Positions 17,879 through 26,730 of a stretch of DNA of 36,535 nucleotides are shown in pieces. The stretch comes from Chlorobiaceae bacterium (lineage in GTDB: Bacteria > Bacteroidota > Chlorobiia > Chlorobiales > Chlorobiaceae). A program made the translations under genes and the position numbers. Within the stretch, counting starts at the first letter, position 1; every line of letters starts with the position of its first letter. The stretch lies in NCBI GenBank assembly GCA_013334925.1, contig JAAXWP010000030.1:1-36535 (forward strand), read 5' to 3'. The notes under the pieces were generated by a model. It was not told where the DNA came from, searched no databases, and saw nothing but the letters and a program-made list of their open reading frames with translations.

Positions 17879-19277
17879 ATGAAGCAAACACGTCGTAAAT
17901 TCACGCCTGAATTCAAAACCTAAGTCGTTCACGAAGCCCTCAGCGAAAGACTATCACTGACCGAACTCGCCCTGAAGCATGAGCTTCATCCATCCCAGAT
18001 CGCCCAATGGAAGTGTGATTTCCTCGACAACGCCTCAGAAATCGTCTCGAAAGGCGATAAAGCTCAGAAAACCGAGCAGGACTATCAGCAAGAGAGCAAA
18101 AAACTCTGTAAAACCATCGGCCAGTTGAAGGTCGAGGTAGACTGGCTCAAAAAAAATGCAGTCCTGAAATCCCTGTCAGAACGACGCTCCATGGTTGAGC
18201 AAGAACATACCGAAATCAGTATGCAGCGACAATGCGAGCTGCTTTCAATCCATCGCTCCAGCCTTTATTACCAGCCGAAGAAGACCTCGAAACTGAATCG
18301 TGAGCTCATGCGGATGATTGACGAGCAGTATCTGCTGAGACCTGACTATGGCGTTTATCGCATGTGACAGTGGATGACCAGAGTTCAACCTCAAACGGGT
18401 ACGAAGGCTTTATCGCCTCATGGGTCTGGATGCCATTGGTCCCAAGCCGAACACCTCGAAACCGGCACCAGGCTACAAGGTTTATCCGTATCTGTTGCGT
18501 GGCCTAAAAATTGAACAAAGCGACCAAGTCTGGGCAACTTATATCACGTATGTGCCGATGCCCACAGCTTCATGTACCTGATGGCCGTCATTGACCTTAA
18601 GAGGCGTTATGTGCTGAACTGGTCGGTATCGAATACCATGGAAGCCAAATGGTGTGTCGAGGTTTTTCTTGAAGCTGTTTGATTACACGGCGCACCAAAG
18701 ATTGTCAACACCGATCAGGGTAGCCAGTTCACCAGCGAACTCTTCACCGAGGCTGTCATCAAAAAGGCTGACTCGAAGCTAAAGGCGGAGCGATCGACAA
18801 TGTCGACGATGATCGTCTTGCTTCCCGAGCTGTTCCTTGAATTGCCGGTATTGGCGCCGAACGGGGCATGCTTCGGGTAGCCGAGATGCTCATCCATTTC
18901 AGCCTCAAGCGCCTGTTCGATGAATCGCTTTTTGAGGGCGTCAAGCAGACCGGCCCTTGTCAAACAGGGCCTGAGGTCCGCCGCTTTCCCGGATCAGCTG
19001 GTCAATCAGCGCCTTCTGGCTGGTGGGAATCTGTTCTTTCTTTCTGGCCATAGTCATTCTCCTTTTTACATGAGAGGAAATTATGACCGTTTACACACTT
19101 TATCTCACAAACTCGTACATTTACCTGAATCCTCCGAAAGACGGCCTCGAACTTTACTAAGGGCTGAAGCAGTGGCTCAATGACAACAACACGGATCGTC
19201 GCCATACCTCGCTTGACGGAGATGTTCCGGCAACGGTTTACTATGCTAAAAAACCTCAGGCGACCGAAGCGGCCTGA
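17879..19277 (+). pseudogene. IS3-family transposase (orfA-orfB), multiply broken
   Basis: The 5' part reads MKQTRRKFTPEFKT, a stop at codon 15, then the HTH segment LTELALKHELHPSQIAQWK and the leucine-zipper region of orfA. OrfB follows with HRSSLYYQP and a stop after YGVYRM, then in other frames PKPNTSKPAPGYKVYPYLLRG. The DDE core shows QVWATYITYVPM, where the first catalytic Asp is Tyr, and NTDQGSQFTS, where the second Asp is kept. The frame is cut near AIDNV (~18803) and resumes at YLNPPKDGLELY after ~19105. It ends with VYYAKKPQATEAA at 19277. Confidence 0.9.
18805..19105 (-). pseudogene. IS256-family transposase 5' fragment nested in the IS3 remnant
   Basis: On the minus strand from 19057, after an AGGAGA ribosome site, the frame reads MTMARKKEQIPTSQKALIDQ and then RESGGPQALFDK. 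A frameshift follows, and the sequence resumes as GLLDALKKRFIEQALEAEMD and EHLGYPKHAP, with NSRNSSGSKT, the hallmark N-terminus of IS256/Mutator transposases. Only about 85 codons remain; the DDE domain and the far end are missing. The probable terminal repeat (GTGTGTAAACGGTCATAA, minus strand) lies at ~19079-19098, just outside the gene start, where the IS3 frame resumes. Confidence 0.85.
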
Positions 19278-19306
19278 AAAAACTTGGTTTTGTCAAACAG
19301 CTGCCC

Positions 19307-19823
19307 TTCAAATGGGGATTGCCTCAGTTTCCTGCGTGCTGCGAATTTCTCCTCATACAGCGTAACCGGTTCTTCAAGACAAGACTGCGTGTGTTTATTA
19401 TCGGCCGTCGAAACAGCTCGGTTTGATATTCCGTTACGATGCCTCATTCGATTTTCGGAAAAAAGAAAACTTTCTGCACGATAAACTCCCTGGATGCTAC
19501 GTTTTTACGGCCTATCGCTTGCCTTGCTTGGCCAAAACTCCCTATATTTAGCGTAGTCGCATTTCCTGTTGTACCACGCCCCCACATGTTTGAGCAGTGC
19601 CGCTTACTGAACCTCAAACTATTGGGTATGCATTCTGTCCAGCCTTCTCGTTCAGCGAGTGGTCTCTCGCTTCTCCCGGTTGTACTTATCGTGTTATTCT
19701 GTGCCATTGGTTCATATATGGCCGGATTATTCTATCACAGATACTCCAGATTTCCGGAGAATCCTATGTCCGGGTTCTTTTAGTAACCGCTGTATCAAAA
19801 TAATATATGGTACAGGGTGGTTG
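19307..19823. other. Gene-free spacer after the IS remnant
   Basis: No gene is supported in these ~517 bases. Open frames exist on both strands (for example 19439-19783 plus and 19444-19707 minus) but none has a ribosome site, domain motif or natural composition. No csgE-like sequence was recognised here. Confidence 0.45.
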
Positions 19824-20108
19824 ATGGTTACGTGTGGTTTGCTGAAATCAAATTTTTCGGATATGGAGCGGATTCATGTTCAGGTCTATATTGCAGTTGT
19901 GCTGATCCTTTCGTTTCTGATTGCGGCACTGGTATTCAATGTGGTTCCGAACGAAAGTGATTTTTACTATCAGGGTGACTATGTGACTCATCTGTTTCAC
20001 AAACCAGGGTGCCTCTATTACGGTTGTAAATCATGCACTGTCATATTCAGGGAGAGGGAAGATGCGATCAAAGCAGGATATCTCCCTTGCAAAATTTGTA
20101 ATCCATAA
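19824..20108 (+). CDS. Small membrane-anchored protein with Ada-type Cys metal-binding tail
   Basis: The protein (94 aa from 19824, or 81 aa from ATG 19863, MERIHVQ) has one transmembrane helix (VYIAVVLILSFLIAALVF). A C-terminal module follows: THLFHKPGCLYYGCKSCTVIF, then REREDAIKAGYLPCKICNP. This resembles the small Cys4 zinc-binding unit seen in Ada and many nuclease-linked proteins (xFHxxxC ... Ax AGYxPCxxC). The role is unknown. A longer open frame extends upstream, but that part reads as non-coding. Neither start has a good ribosome site. Confidence 0.6.
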   Translation: MVTCGLLKSNFSDMERIHVQVYIAVVLILSFLIAALVFNVVPNESDFYYQGDYVTHLFHKPGCLYYGCKSCTVIFREREDAIKAGYLPCKICNP

Positions 20109-20344
20109 ATCATTTTGAGTGCGTTCATGTTCGAAAACCGTTGCTTTTTCAACCTCGATTTATGACGGCCTGAAGCCGCCTCTTATCAGTTCATCAGTCT
20201 CACTTCCCGCTGCCGTATTATCCCCATCTTTGCATTTTTGGTAGTTTTCTCGCTCGGAGTCCTATTCCCTGTTGGGTTATTTCTATCCTCCTTCACGCTT
20301 TTCGTGGTTTCGTTTCTTTCAACAATTCTCAATAATGATCCACA

Positions 20345-21484
20345 ATGGCAAATTCTGAACATTTGGCAATACTCAAGGAGGGGGTTGCAGTATGGAATCG
20401 GTGGAGGCGTGATCATGCGGATATTTTGCCTGATTTGACTGGAGCACGACTTGATGGACGTAACTTGCACAGAGTGAATGTCGGGGGTGCCGATCTGAGA
20501 GGCGCCGACCTGAAGCATGCAGATTTACGGGAAGCCTATCTTGGCGGGGCGAACCTGAGCGGCGTCAATTTCCAGAAAGCGCAAATGACGGAGGCCGGCC
20601 TGGCGGACGCGAATCTGTCAGAGGCAAATCTGAACAAAGCAAATTTGCGGGGGGCATATCTGAAAGGTGCCTGGTTGATGGGGTCGTATCTGAAATGCGC
20701 AAATCTGCTGGGAGTGGATTTTTCGGAAGCCAATTTGTCTGGTGCCAATCTGACAGATGCCGATCTGTCCCTGGCTGATCTTAGTGGAGTCAATCTGAAG
20801 TCGACCAATCTTTCTGGTGCCAATATGTTGGGTGCAAACCTGCAGAATGCCATCATAGGCGCCACCGTTTTTGCAAATATCGATCTCAGTGCTGTCAGGA
20901 GTCTCAGTAAAGCTAAACATGCAGGTCCTTCAGTCATCGGAATCGACACTCTTTTCAGATCTCAGGGCATGATTCCCGAAGTATTTCTGCGAGGTTGTGG
21001 AGCACCAGATCAGATCATTGAGTTTGCCAGATCGTTGTTGGGCAAACCCAATGATTACCAGGCTTGCTTTATCAGATGCGCTGCCCAGGACAAAGAGTTT
21101 GCCAAACGACTTCATGCAGACCTTCAGGAAAACAATGTCCGTTGCTGGTATGCCTTTGAGGATATAACTACCGGGGATGTACACGGGACGGGTATTGATG
21201 AGTTCGTCCAGATCACGAACAAGATAATTCTGATTTTGTCGAGCTATTCGGTACGGAGTGATTGGGCCGGTCAAGAGGTCGAACATGCATTACATCCCGA
21301 TGACGGGAAGCATGACGGTGCGTTGTTTCCGATTCGTCTGGATGAAGCCATTATGGATTGCAGCGCCGGATGGGCGGCCAAAGTCCGTCATCAGTATCAT
21401 ATCGCGGATTTTAGCGGATGGAGGGATGGCAAGACGTATGCTGATGCGATGGCGCATCTGTTGAGGGATCTGAAAATGAAGTGA
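20345..21484 (+). CDS. Pentapeptide-repeat / TIR-domain fusion protein
   Basis: Residues ~29-185 of this 379-residue protein are pentapeptide repeats of A(D/N)LxxA type forming a right-handed quadrilateral beta-helix. A linker follows (HAGPSVIGIDTLFRSQG, PEVFLRGCGAPDQIIEFARS). Residues ~238-375 are a TIR domain: CFIRCAAQDKEFAKRLHADL, RCWYAFEDITTGD, KIILILSSYSVRSDWAGQEV. E311 in WAGQEVE is the candidate catalytic Glu for NAD hydrolysis. The usual FISYSSxD motif is altered to FIRCAAQD, so activity is uncertain. Bacterial TIR proteins often act in phage defence or NAD signalling; that role is inferred. It stands alone, followed by a small open frame and a long hairpin. Confidence 0.88.
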   Translation: MANSEHLAILKEGVAVWNRWRRDHADILPDLTGARLDGRNLHRVNVGGADLRGADLKHADLREAYLGGANLSGVNFQKAQMTEAGLADANLSEANLNKANLRGAYLKGAWLMGSYLKCANLLGVDFSEANLSGANLTDADLSLADLSGVNLKSTNLSGANMLGANLQNAIIGATVFANIDLSAVRSLSKAKHAGPSVIGIDTLFRSQGMIPEVFLRGCGAPDQIIEFARSLLGKPNDYQACFIRCAAQDKEFAKRLHADLQENNVRCWYAFEDITTGDVHGTGIDEFVQITNKIILILSSYSVRSDWAGQEVEHALHPDDGKHDGALFPIRLDEAIMDCSAGWAAKVRHQYHIADFSGWRDGKTYADAMAHLLRDLKMK

Positions 21485-21527
21485 CGTTTTTTCCCGCCTG
21501 CTCAAGGAGCCTGGGTGACTGATACGT

Positions 21528-21638
21528 ATGGATAACCAGCATCAGAACAACAAGGCAGTTTCAGAAGCAGCGTCGACTGCGATATTTTCCGAAAAGGATG
21601 ACGAAGAGCATTCCTTTGCTTTTAAACCTTCATGTTGA
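21528..21638 (+). CDS. Possible 36-aa small protein downstream of the TIR gene
   Basis: A short frame starts MDNQHQNNKAVSEAA and ends FAFKPSC before TGA 21636-21638. It is polar and acidic, with natural codon composition and a single C-terminal Cys. An AAGGAG lies at 21504-21509, but the spacing to the ATG (18 nt) is too long for a normal ribosome site. It sits between the TIR gene and a hairpin. I cannot assign a function and it may not be translated. Confidence 0.25.
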   Translation: MDNQHQNNKAVSEAASTAIFSEKDDEEHSFAFKPSC

Positions 21639-21664
21639 AAAGCGGGCGGGTTTTCAAACCTGCC

Positions 21665-21706
21665 AATCAAGGATGGCGGACAGAGAAATGTCCGCCATCC
21701 TTGATT
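21665..21706. terminator. Long perfect hairpin between convergent genes
   Basis: An 18-bp perfect stem AATCAAGGATGGCGGACA pairs with its exact complement around a 6-nt GAGAAA loop. It lies between the rightward TIR gene and the leftward outer-membrane protein gene, where a bidirectional terminator would be expected. It lacks a clear T-run on the plus strand, so factor-independent termination is not certain. Confidence 0.6.
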
Positions 21707-21762
21707 GCTATTCAGCCAGATTTCAGAGATAGAGACGTTTTCACCCCAAGACTCTTCAGCGC

Positions 21763-22326
21763 TCAGAAGCTGTATCTTGCTCCAAGCAGGAACCGATGGC
21801 AGGTTACATCATCACTCAGGAGATTGAAGGCCGTGAAATAGCGATAGCCCAAATCGACCGTGATATTCCCGGTTGCCTTTATGCCGACACCAGTGCCGAC
21901 TTGCAGGCTCAATGCGTTCTCAGTTCTGTCGTCTTGTGAAGATTTTTTCAGCGTGATGCTCGTGCCACCGGCGCCAAGCATCAAATAAGGTCTGATAGAA
22001 GGGCTCGGGATGTCGTAATACACATTGGCCAGGTAAGAAAATAATTTTGCACGAACCGTATCACTGGTTGTCTTGTCGATCTTGTTTGTCTGGTAATTCA
22101 AGTTTGCTTCAAGCCGGAAATCGCTGATCTTCAGCCCTATCCCGCCATCTATTGTTACGCCAGTGTCATAACTTGTCTGAATCGGGGTTGTGAATGGTAT
22201 GGTTTCAGTATAGCTGGAAATGACACCTGTTCCGGTAGCAGTGCTTATATAAGGGGTGGCTGCAGACGCGATCGGTGAGAGAGAGCAGAAACCCGTTGCA
22301 ACTATTACCGCGATTCTCTTTTTCAT
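21763..22326 (-). CDS. Outer-membrane beta-barrel protein (OmpW/Omp25-like fold)
   Basis: The 187-residue product starts MKKRIAVIVATGFCSLSPIA, a signal peptide ending SAA. The mature part alternates polar and hydrophobic residues in short strands: TIDGGIGLKISDFRLEANLN, AKLFSYLANVYYDIP, IRPYLMLGAGGTSITL, NITVDLGYRYFTAFN. It ends in FLLGARYSF, the terminal aromatic signature of outer-membrane proteins. The start at 22326 is chosen over an upstream Met at 22431 because only it gives a signal peptide. The gene stands alone; the ligand or function is unknown. Confidence 0.82.
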   Translation of the reverse strand: MKKRIAVIVATGFCSLSPIASAATPYISTATGTGVISSYTETIPFTTPIQTSYDTGVTIDGGIGLKISDFRLEANLNYQTNKIDKTTSDTVRAKLFSYLANVYYDIPSPSIRPYLMLGAGGTSITLKKSSQDDRTENALSLQVGTGVGIKATGNITVDLGYRYFTAFNLLSDDVTCHRFLLGARYSF

Positions 22327-23016
22327 GGTTTGATAGGTTTGAGATTGGTAGAAATATCCAGAAACGGCACTTCTTTCAACTACACCCGCTTTCCATAAAA
22401 GAGTGCAGTCTGGCATGTGGCAGATTATCACTTATTGCGGCAACATGACAAATGACAAAAAAACTGCATTCATTAGCGTGAGCCAAGACATTCTCAGACA
22501 GCAAATTTTCTGAAGCAAGCCGTATGATATCAATTTTTCCAAAGGCTTGATTGTATATATGAATATATAGGATTTATGTGTGCTGTGAAAATATGGAGTT
22601 GAATCAGGGGCAGGAAATATCGAAATCATCAAGTGTGGCTGGGGTAATATTCGGATTGCCGCGATATTCCGATATGTAATACATTGATTCAGTCGATTCA
22701 GCGGGGAAGATCGATTCAATTTCGGATATTTCTGCTGATGGTATTGTTATAAACAGACGGCTCTGTTCTTGCACGCTTCATTTATGATGACGGTGCCTGT
22801 TCTTGTATATCTTTGAGACAGATTGTTGCTGGAATAATAAAATGACTGAAGATAACTGCCGAACGCCAGTCCGGAAACTGGCTGAATAACGGAGTTCATC
22901 AGGCTGTATATCAGATTCCACCATACAAGAGTGCCGGAAAAAGACCGACTTGAGCAAATGATAGAACTTGTCGCGGATGATGGGTAACCAGCTCCCCGGT
23001 CGCGGGATTTTATATG
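22327..23016. other. Gene-free AT-rich spacer
   Basis: These 690 bases contain no supported gene. Open frames on the minus strand (22432-22719 and 22778-23125) have no motif and the second overlaps a real gene. The promoter of the minus-strand outer-membrane protein gene must lie near 22330-22450. No other element was recognised. Confidence 0.45.
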
Positions 23017-23550
23017 CTAAGTATCTTTTTTTAAGGCAGATACTTCCGACTCCTCGCTGTTGACGTTCCGGTGGTACAGGTAAGCCGCCCAGAATATGAT
23101 CAGCAGTTCGACTCCGTATCCCCAATGGCGATGACTTTGCGCGTAATCCGGGGCGATAGAAAAGAGCATATTGTCACCACTCAATACGCTGTAGGAAAAA
23201 GGCGCAAACCAATACATTCTTCCGGATACGGTGTCGAGAAACATGTGAATGAAACCTCCGAGCGTGAACAGGAATGCTGAGACTGGCAGCTGGGATTTTC
23301 TGTCGAAGTGCAGCCAAAAAGCTGACGCAATCAATAACACAGCCCAGAATATGGGGTAATGGGTGATGTAGACATGATGATTGGTGCCAGCTTCATCAAA
23401 CAGAAAAAGGTACGCAAAATCAAAATCGGGCAAAACTGAGCCAAGAAGCCCCCAGAACAGGTACGTTTTATAGGATCTGATTCGATGCTTGTACACGTCA
23501 TACAAAAGGGTGCAGGTAATGAACCCTGCTGGTAAATGAGCGAATGTCAT
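23017..23550 (-). CDS. DUF457/YdjM-type membrane-bound metal-dependent hydrolase
   Basis: This 177-residue polytopic protein begins MTFAHLPAGFITCTLL and has LGSVLPDFDF, then NHHVYITHYPIFWAVLL, LGGFIHMFLDTVSGRMYWFA and a C-terminal transmembrane helix. Conserved His and Asp (HLP, LPDFD, HHVYITH, FIHMFLD) form the metal-binding set typical of the YdjM/DUF457 family of inner-membrane predicted hydrolases. The substrate is unknown. It has no operon partner. Confidence 0.8.
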   Translation of the reverse strand: MTFAHLPAGFITCTLLYDVYKHRIRSYKTYLFWGLLGSVLPDFDFAYLFLFDEAGTNHHVYITHYPIFWAVLLIASAFWLHFDRKSQLPVSAFLFTLGGFIHMFLDTVSGRMYWFAPFSYSVLSGDNMLFSIAPDYAQSHRHWGYGVELLIIFWAAYLYHRNVNSEESEVSALKKDT

Positions 23551-24112
23551 GGAGTTCCTGACGGCGTTCTGTCAATAAGTTAATCTGTTCATGATACGGC
23601 ACGTATCTCCCAACCCGGATCAGCAGCGTTTCGTTCAGATGAAGCAGGAATGCCTCATCCGTTTTTTGTGGCAGTAGATTCCAGCTTCCATGGAAGCTGC
23701 CCTTGGCTGTTCTGTCTGTTGACTGATAATTGTAAAATATGCGTGAAATATCAGAAAATCCAGGTATGCCTGGAAAACGCCCGATGGGCCCGCAATCTTT
23801 ATTGATTCAGTCGACGTGGCCGGGTTTGTTTTTGCCAATGAGCGGCGAGCTTATCTGAATCCGGGAGGGTACTGGTTGCCGGAGCACAAAATTGATTCGC
23901 TGGCTACCTGTAATGATAATTTAAGATTATACTTGTCTTTTCCGCTCGGGTTATGGCAGGGCGGTCAATGCAGGCCAGTTTTGCCGGCGTCTCGACCTCT
24001 GGGGTCTTCATGTCGGGGTATCTTGTTTCTTCGGCGAAAATTGATCAGAATGACATTGGCGGTAGTATGGTGCTGACATAAATCGATACGGTCAATCGCC
24101 GGAATAATAACT
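23551..24112. other. Gene-free spacer with a perfect palindrome
   Basis: No gene is supported. Two dyads were seen: an 18-bp perfect palindrome CAGCTTCCATGGAAGCTG at 23682-23699 and a small hairpin CCAGG-tatg-CCTGG at 23760-23773. A plus-strand open frame at 23816-24076 shows no domain and was not called. Confidence 0.45.
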
Positions 24113-24577
24113 GTGACGGCACATAAACTTATCTTGCCCATGGATAGACAGCAAAAAGCTCTCGATCTTTTCAGACATCGATGTAACTGCAGTCAGGCAG
24201 TGTTTACTGCCTATCGGCAGCCAGAACATCTGGATGAAGAGAGCGCATTGAAAATTGCCACGATTTTTGGCGGGGGCGGTGCCGGTACAGGAAATGGACT
24301 GTGTGGTGCTGTCGCGGGCGCTCTTATGGCCTTATCGATGCGCTATGGTATGGGGGATCTGCAGGCCACCGACGCAAAAAGGGCAACCTATGAGTTGGGC
24401 TGCAAGTTCATGGATGATTTTGCGGCGGCTATGGGCTCGTGCTCCTGCGAAGCGATTCTCGGGATAAACATCGGTACTCCCGAAAATCTTCTGAAAGCAA
24501 GGGAGATGAAGCTCTTTGAAACACGATGCGAGGATGCGGTCAAAACGGCCTCGCAGTTACTGGAGCGATTGTTGTAG
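24113..24577 (+). CDS. C_GCAxxG_C_C family protein
   Basis: This 154-residue soluble protein belongs to the C_GCAxxG_C_C family (putative redox or metal-binding, function unknown). The order of conserved features is visible. CNCSQAVF lies at ~25-32, followed by the glycine-rich loop IFGGGGAGTGNGLCGAVAGA, which contains the CGA motif, and then LGCKFMDDFAAAMGSCSCEAIL. The C-terminal Cys is in FETRCEDAV. The start may instead be the Met at codon 10 (MDRQQKALDLF). Members often lie near electron-transfer or metal-handling genes; here it is isolated. Confidence 0.82.
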   Translation: MTAHKLILPMDRQQKALDLFRHRCNCSQAVFTAYRQPEHLDEESALKIATIFGGGGAGTGNGLCGAVAGALMALSMRYGMGDLQATDAKRATYELGCKFMDDFAAAMGSCSCEAILGINIGTPENLLKAREMKLFETRCEDAVKTASQLLERLL

Positions 24578-24927
24578 AGTTAACGTGCCTCATCGGGTGT
24601 ACCTTCAAATATTTGATTTTCTCTCTGGGAATCGGCTGTGAACGTGATCCATATGCAGTTTCGGATCACGATCACGGCCATACATGCAGTGATACACCGA
24701 TTACAGTGACGGGTGATCGGGAGCAATGGTCGGCATGCCGTGGTGTTGCCGATTCTTCACTTGCCTAATTCTCTTATCTTTCCGAACTTAGAGGTAATAG
24801 CTCTCGACAGATTCACCAGCAACTGCATGGTACATAGCCAGAGTTGCCGAAGCATCGGTCATGCTACTTGTTCTTGCGTATTTCGGAGTGAGAAAAGCAT
24901 GAAAAAATCAATTACAGGAGGGTAGAC
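24578..24927. other. Spacer with a small dyad
   Basis: No gene is seen in these 350 bases. A dyad CGTGATCC-N12-GGATCACG lies at 24643-24670. It has no T-run and could be an operator or part of the 3' structure of the upstream gene. Confidence 0.4.
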
Positions 24928-25143
24928 GTGAGCAGTGTAGAGCAGGCCAAGGCCGAACTTCTTTCAGTCTGGATCAAACGCTTTGAATGCCTGGAAAGCG
25001 GAGATTGCGAAGATTCATATGAAAGCATCGCAGAGAATCTGATCAAACGAATCACCAGAGACAACCCCGACTTCAGCGCTTTCGATTTCTACAACGATAA
25101 TTTCGAAGCGTATAATCCCTACATGGAAATAAGCGGTCGTTGA
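24928..25143 (+). CDS. Small acidic hypothetical protein, 71 aa, GTG start
   Basis: The GTG at 24928 is preceded by a strong ribosome site AGGAGGG (24916-24922, 5-nt spacing), which supports the start. The product is acidic and soluble, with SSVEQAKAELLSVWIKRFEC at the N-terminus and a C-terminal segment rich in Asp, Phe, Asn and Tyr (FDFYNDNFEAYNPYMEI). No known domain was recognised. Codon use is like that of real genes in the window. Confidence 0.65.
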   Translation: MSSVEQAKAELLSVWIKRFECLESGDCEDSYESIAENLIKRITRDNPDFSAFDFYNDNFEAYNPYMEISGR

Positions 25144-25426
25144 TCTGTTGATCGGGTAGTCCAGGATGCAGCGGGACTCCGAGCAATACAGTCCATTACA
25201 GGTCCTGCCGGCTCACTCTGTGCCGGTCGGGCCGTATTTGTTCTTGTGTACGGTCAGCAGCTTTGTGCCCATGCAGCATCCGACTGTTTCTATCTCGTGG
25301 TACCTGCGCATCCGGTAACCGTACGGTTACGGTTTTATGAACTGTGGATTTATCTTCTTTTTGAGCCGCCATCGATCCGGCAAACCGCAAACCCCATAAC
25401 AGCCACCATGTTGTCGTCCATTCCGT

Positions 25427-26347
25427 ATGGAGGTTAAGCAGGAAACAGCCCAGGAGTATCGCCGGCGCATTTGCCTGGCCATGAATCACATCAGCAGGCA
25501 CCTCGGTGAGGATCTTTCGCTTGATGAAATAGCTGCGGTCGCTTCGTTTTCATCCTTTCATTTTCACCGGATTTTTCGGGTTGTCGTCGGTGAAACCGTA
25601 GCCGCTTTCACGCGGCGGCTCAGGCTTGAATCTGCAGCTCACCGGCTGCTTGCAAAAGATGGAGGTAATATCACCACTATCGCTTATGCATTAGGGTTTT
25701 CGAGTTCCCAGAACTTCGCCAAAGCATTCCGTCAGCATTATGGGCTCTCCCCGTCAGCATTCAGAAAAAGCAAGAACGGAAACATCTCCTGCAAGCATGA
25801 AAACGTTTTGTCGTTGAGAAGCGAGTATACTCACTTCATGGGGTCAGCGGATTTGCCAATGCAAACATGGAGAACAGATATGAAAGCGGAAATCAGGGAG
25901 TTACCGGACTTTTTCGTTGCGTATGTCCGAAAGATCGGGCCTTACGGCAAAGAGACCTGTGGTCAGGCCTTCGGCGAGCTGCTGAGATGGGCCGGTCCGA
26001 AAAACCTTCTTGGCAAGGCCCCTGTATTCGGGGTCTATTGGGACAATCCCAAGATCACCTCACCGGAGAATTGCCGTATCGATGCCTGTGTTGGCGTTCC
26101 ATCAGGCACCGCTACGGATGGGCCGGTCGGATTGCAGACGATTCCAGGAGGGAGCTATGCAGTATGTGGATTTGAACTGGATGAGAATGGTTTCAGGCAG
26201 GCCTGGGATGAAGCTTTCGCCTGGCTTGTGGCAAAAGGGTATCAATGCGACGACAAGCCGTGTTATGAGCTTTACCACAATAATGCCGCAGAGCATCCCG
26301 AAGGTAAATGGATCGTGGATGTCTGCATTCCGTTGAAAACAGTCTGA
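25427..26347 (+). CDS. AraC-family regulator with GyrI-like effector-binding domain
   Basis: This is a transcriptional regulator of the Rob/GyrI-like architecture. Residues ~10-110 hold the two AraC helix-turn-helix motifs: LSLDEIAAVASFSSFHFHRIF and TTIAYALGFSSSQNFAKAFRQHYG. Residues ~147-305 form a GyrI-like small-molecule-binding domain (EIRELPDFFVAYVRKIGPYG, YWDNPKITSPENCRIDACVG, IPGGSYAVCGFE, PEGKWIVDVCIPL). Such proteins usually answer to xenobiotics or stress. No adjacent target gene is evident. A weak GGAG-like site is near the start. Confidence 0.9.
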   Translation: MEVKQETAQEYRRRICLAMNHISRHLGEDLSLDEIAAVASFSSFHFHRIFRVVVGETVAAFTRRLRLESAAHRLLAKDGGNITTIAYALGFSSSQNFAKAFRQHYGLSPSAFRKSKNGNISCKHENVLSLRSEYTHFMGSADLPMQTWRTDMKAEIRELPDFFVAYVRKIGPYGKETCGQAFGELLRWAGPKNLLGKAPVFGVYWDNPKITSPENCRIDACVGVPSGTATDGPVGLQTIPGGSYAVCGFELDENGFRQAWDEAFAWLVAKGYQCDDKPCYELYHNNAAEHPEGKWIVDVCIPLKTV

Positions 26348-26730
26348 ACCTGGCTTTCTGCTTCGGGTGTGTTTTTCTGATGTTCAAACTTTTCGAGCCT
26401 GTTTTCGAATTGGTTCGAGCCGTTGTTCTGAATGTTCAGCAGGTGTTCAGTAGATGTTTCACCCTGCTTCGGATATATCCGGTTCTCTGCGAGGTGGATT
26501 CACTTAACCTTGCCGTTCAACAGGTGACGGGACAATCCGCAACAGAGGCGTTGGTTCATGTGAGTTCGGGAGGCGTTTCTGGTATGTCGATTCGTTGTTC
26601 TTGCTCGGCATACGCTGCTGATCATGGTCTCGAGCCCACTCATCCCGAAGCATGAACAAAACAAAAAGAGAAGCCCCGTTTGTCCTGATCCGGGGCTTCT
26701 CTTTTGTGGTTGGCGAAAGAACGGTTTCTC
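26348..26730. other. Spacer between the AraC gene and dnaK
   Basis: These 383 bases lie between convergent genes. Apart from the dnaK terminator at 26664-26705, no gene is supported; plus-strand frames here have no motif. Confidence 0.5.
26664..26705 (-). terminator. Intrinsic terminator of dnaK
   Basis: A 15-bp perfect stem AAAAGAGAAGCCCCG/CGGGGCTTCTCTTTT with a 12-nt loop lies 25 nt beyond the dnaK stop. On the minus strand it is followed by TTTTTG, and on the plus strand by CTTTTG, so it can also act bidirectionally. Confidence 0.92.

Larger units (their letters stand above)
17834..19306 (+). mobile_element. Decayed IS3-family insertion sequence
   Basis: The boundaries are proposed from imperfect terminal inverted repeats: GGACAGCTGGTTAAAT at 17834-17849 and, inverted, GGCAGCTGTTTGACAA ending near 19306. 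Between them lies an orfA-orfB transposase full of stops and frameshifts, interrupted by a fragment of a second element. No target-site duplication was confirmed. The element is inactive. Confidence 0.75.

Noticed and set aside
19439-19783. A 114-codon frame after the IS remnant, considered as a csgE remnant
   Set aside because: No similarity to the CsgE pattern could be seen; only a short hydrophobic run at the end.
23816-24076. An 86-codon plus-strand open frame
   Set aside because: Arg/Cys/Leu-rich, no ribosome site, no motif.
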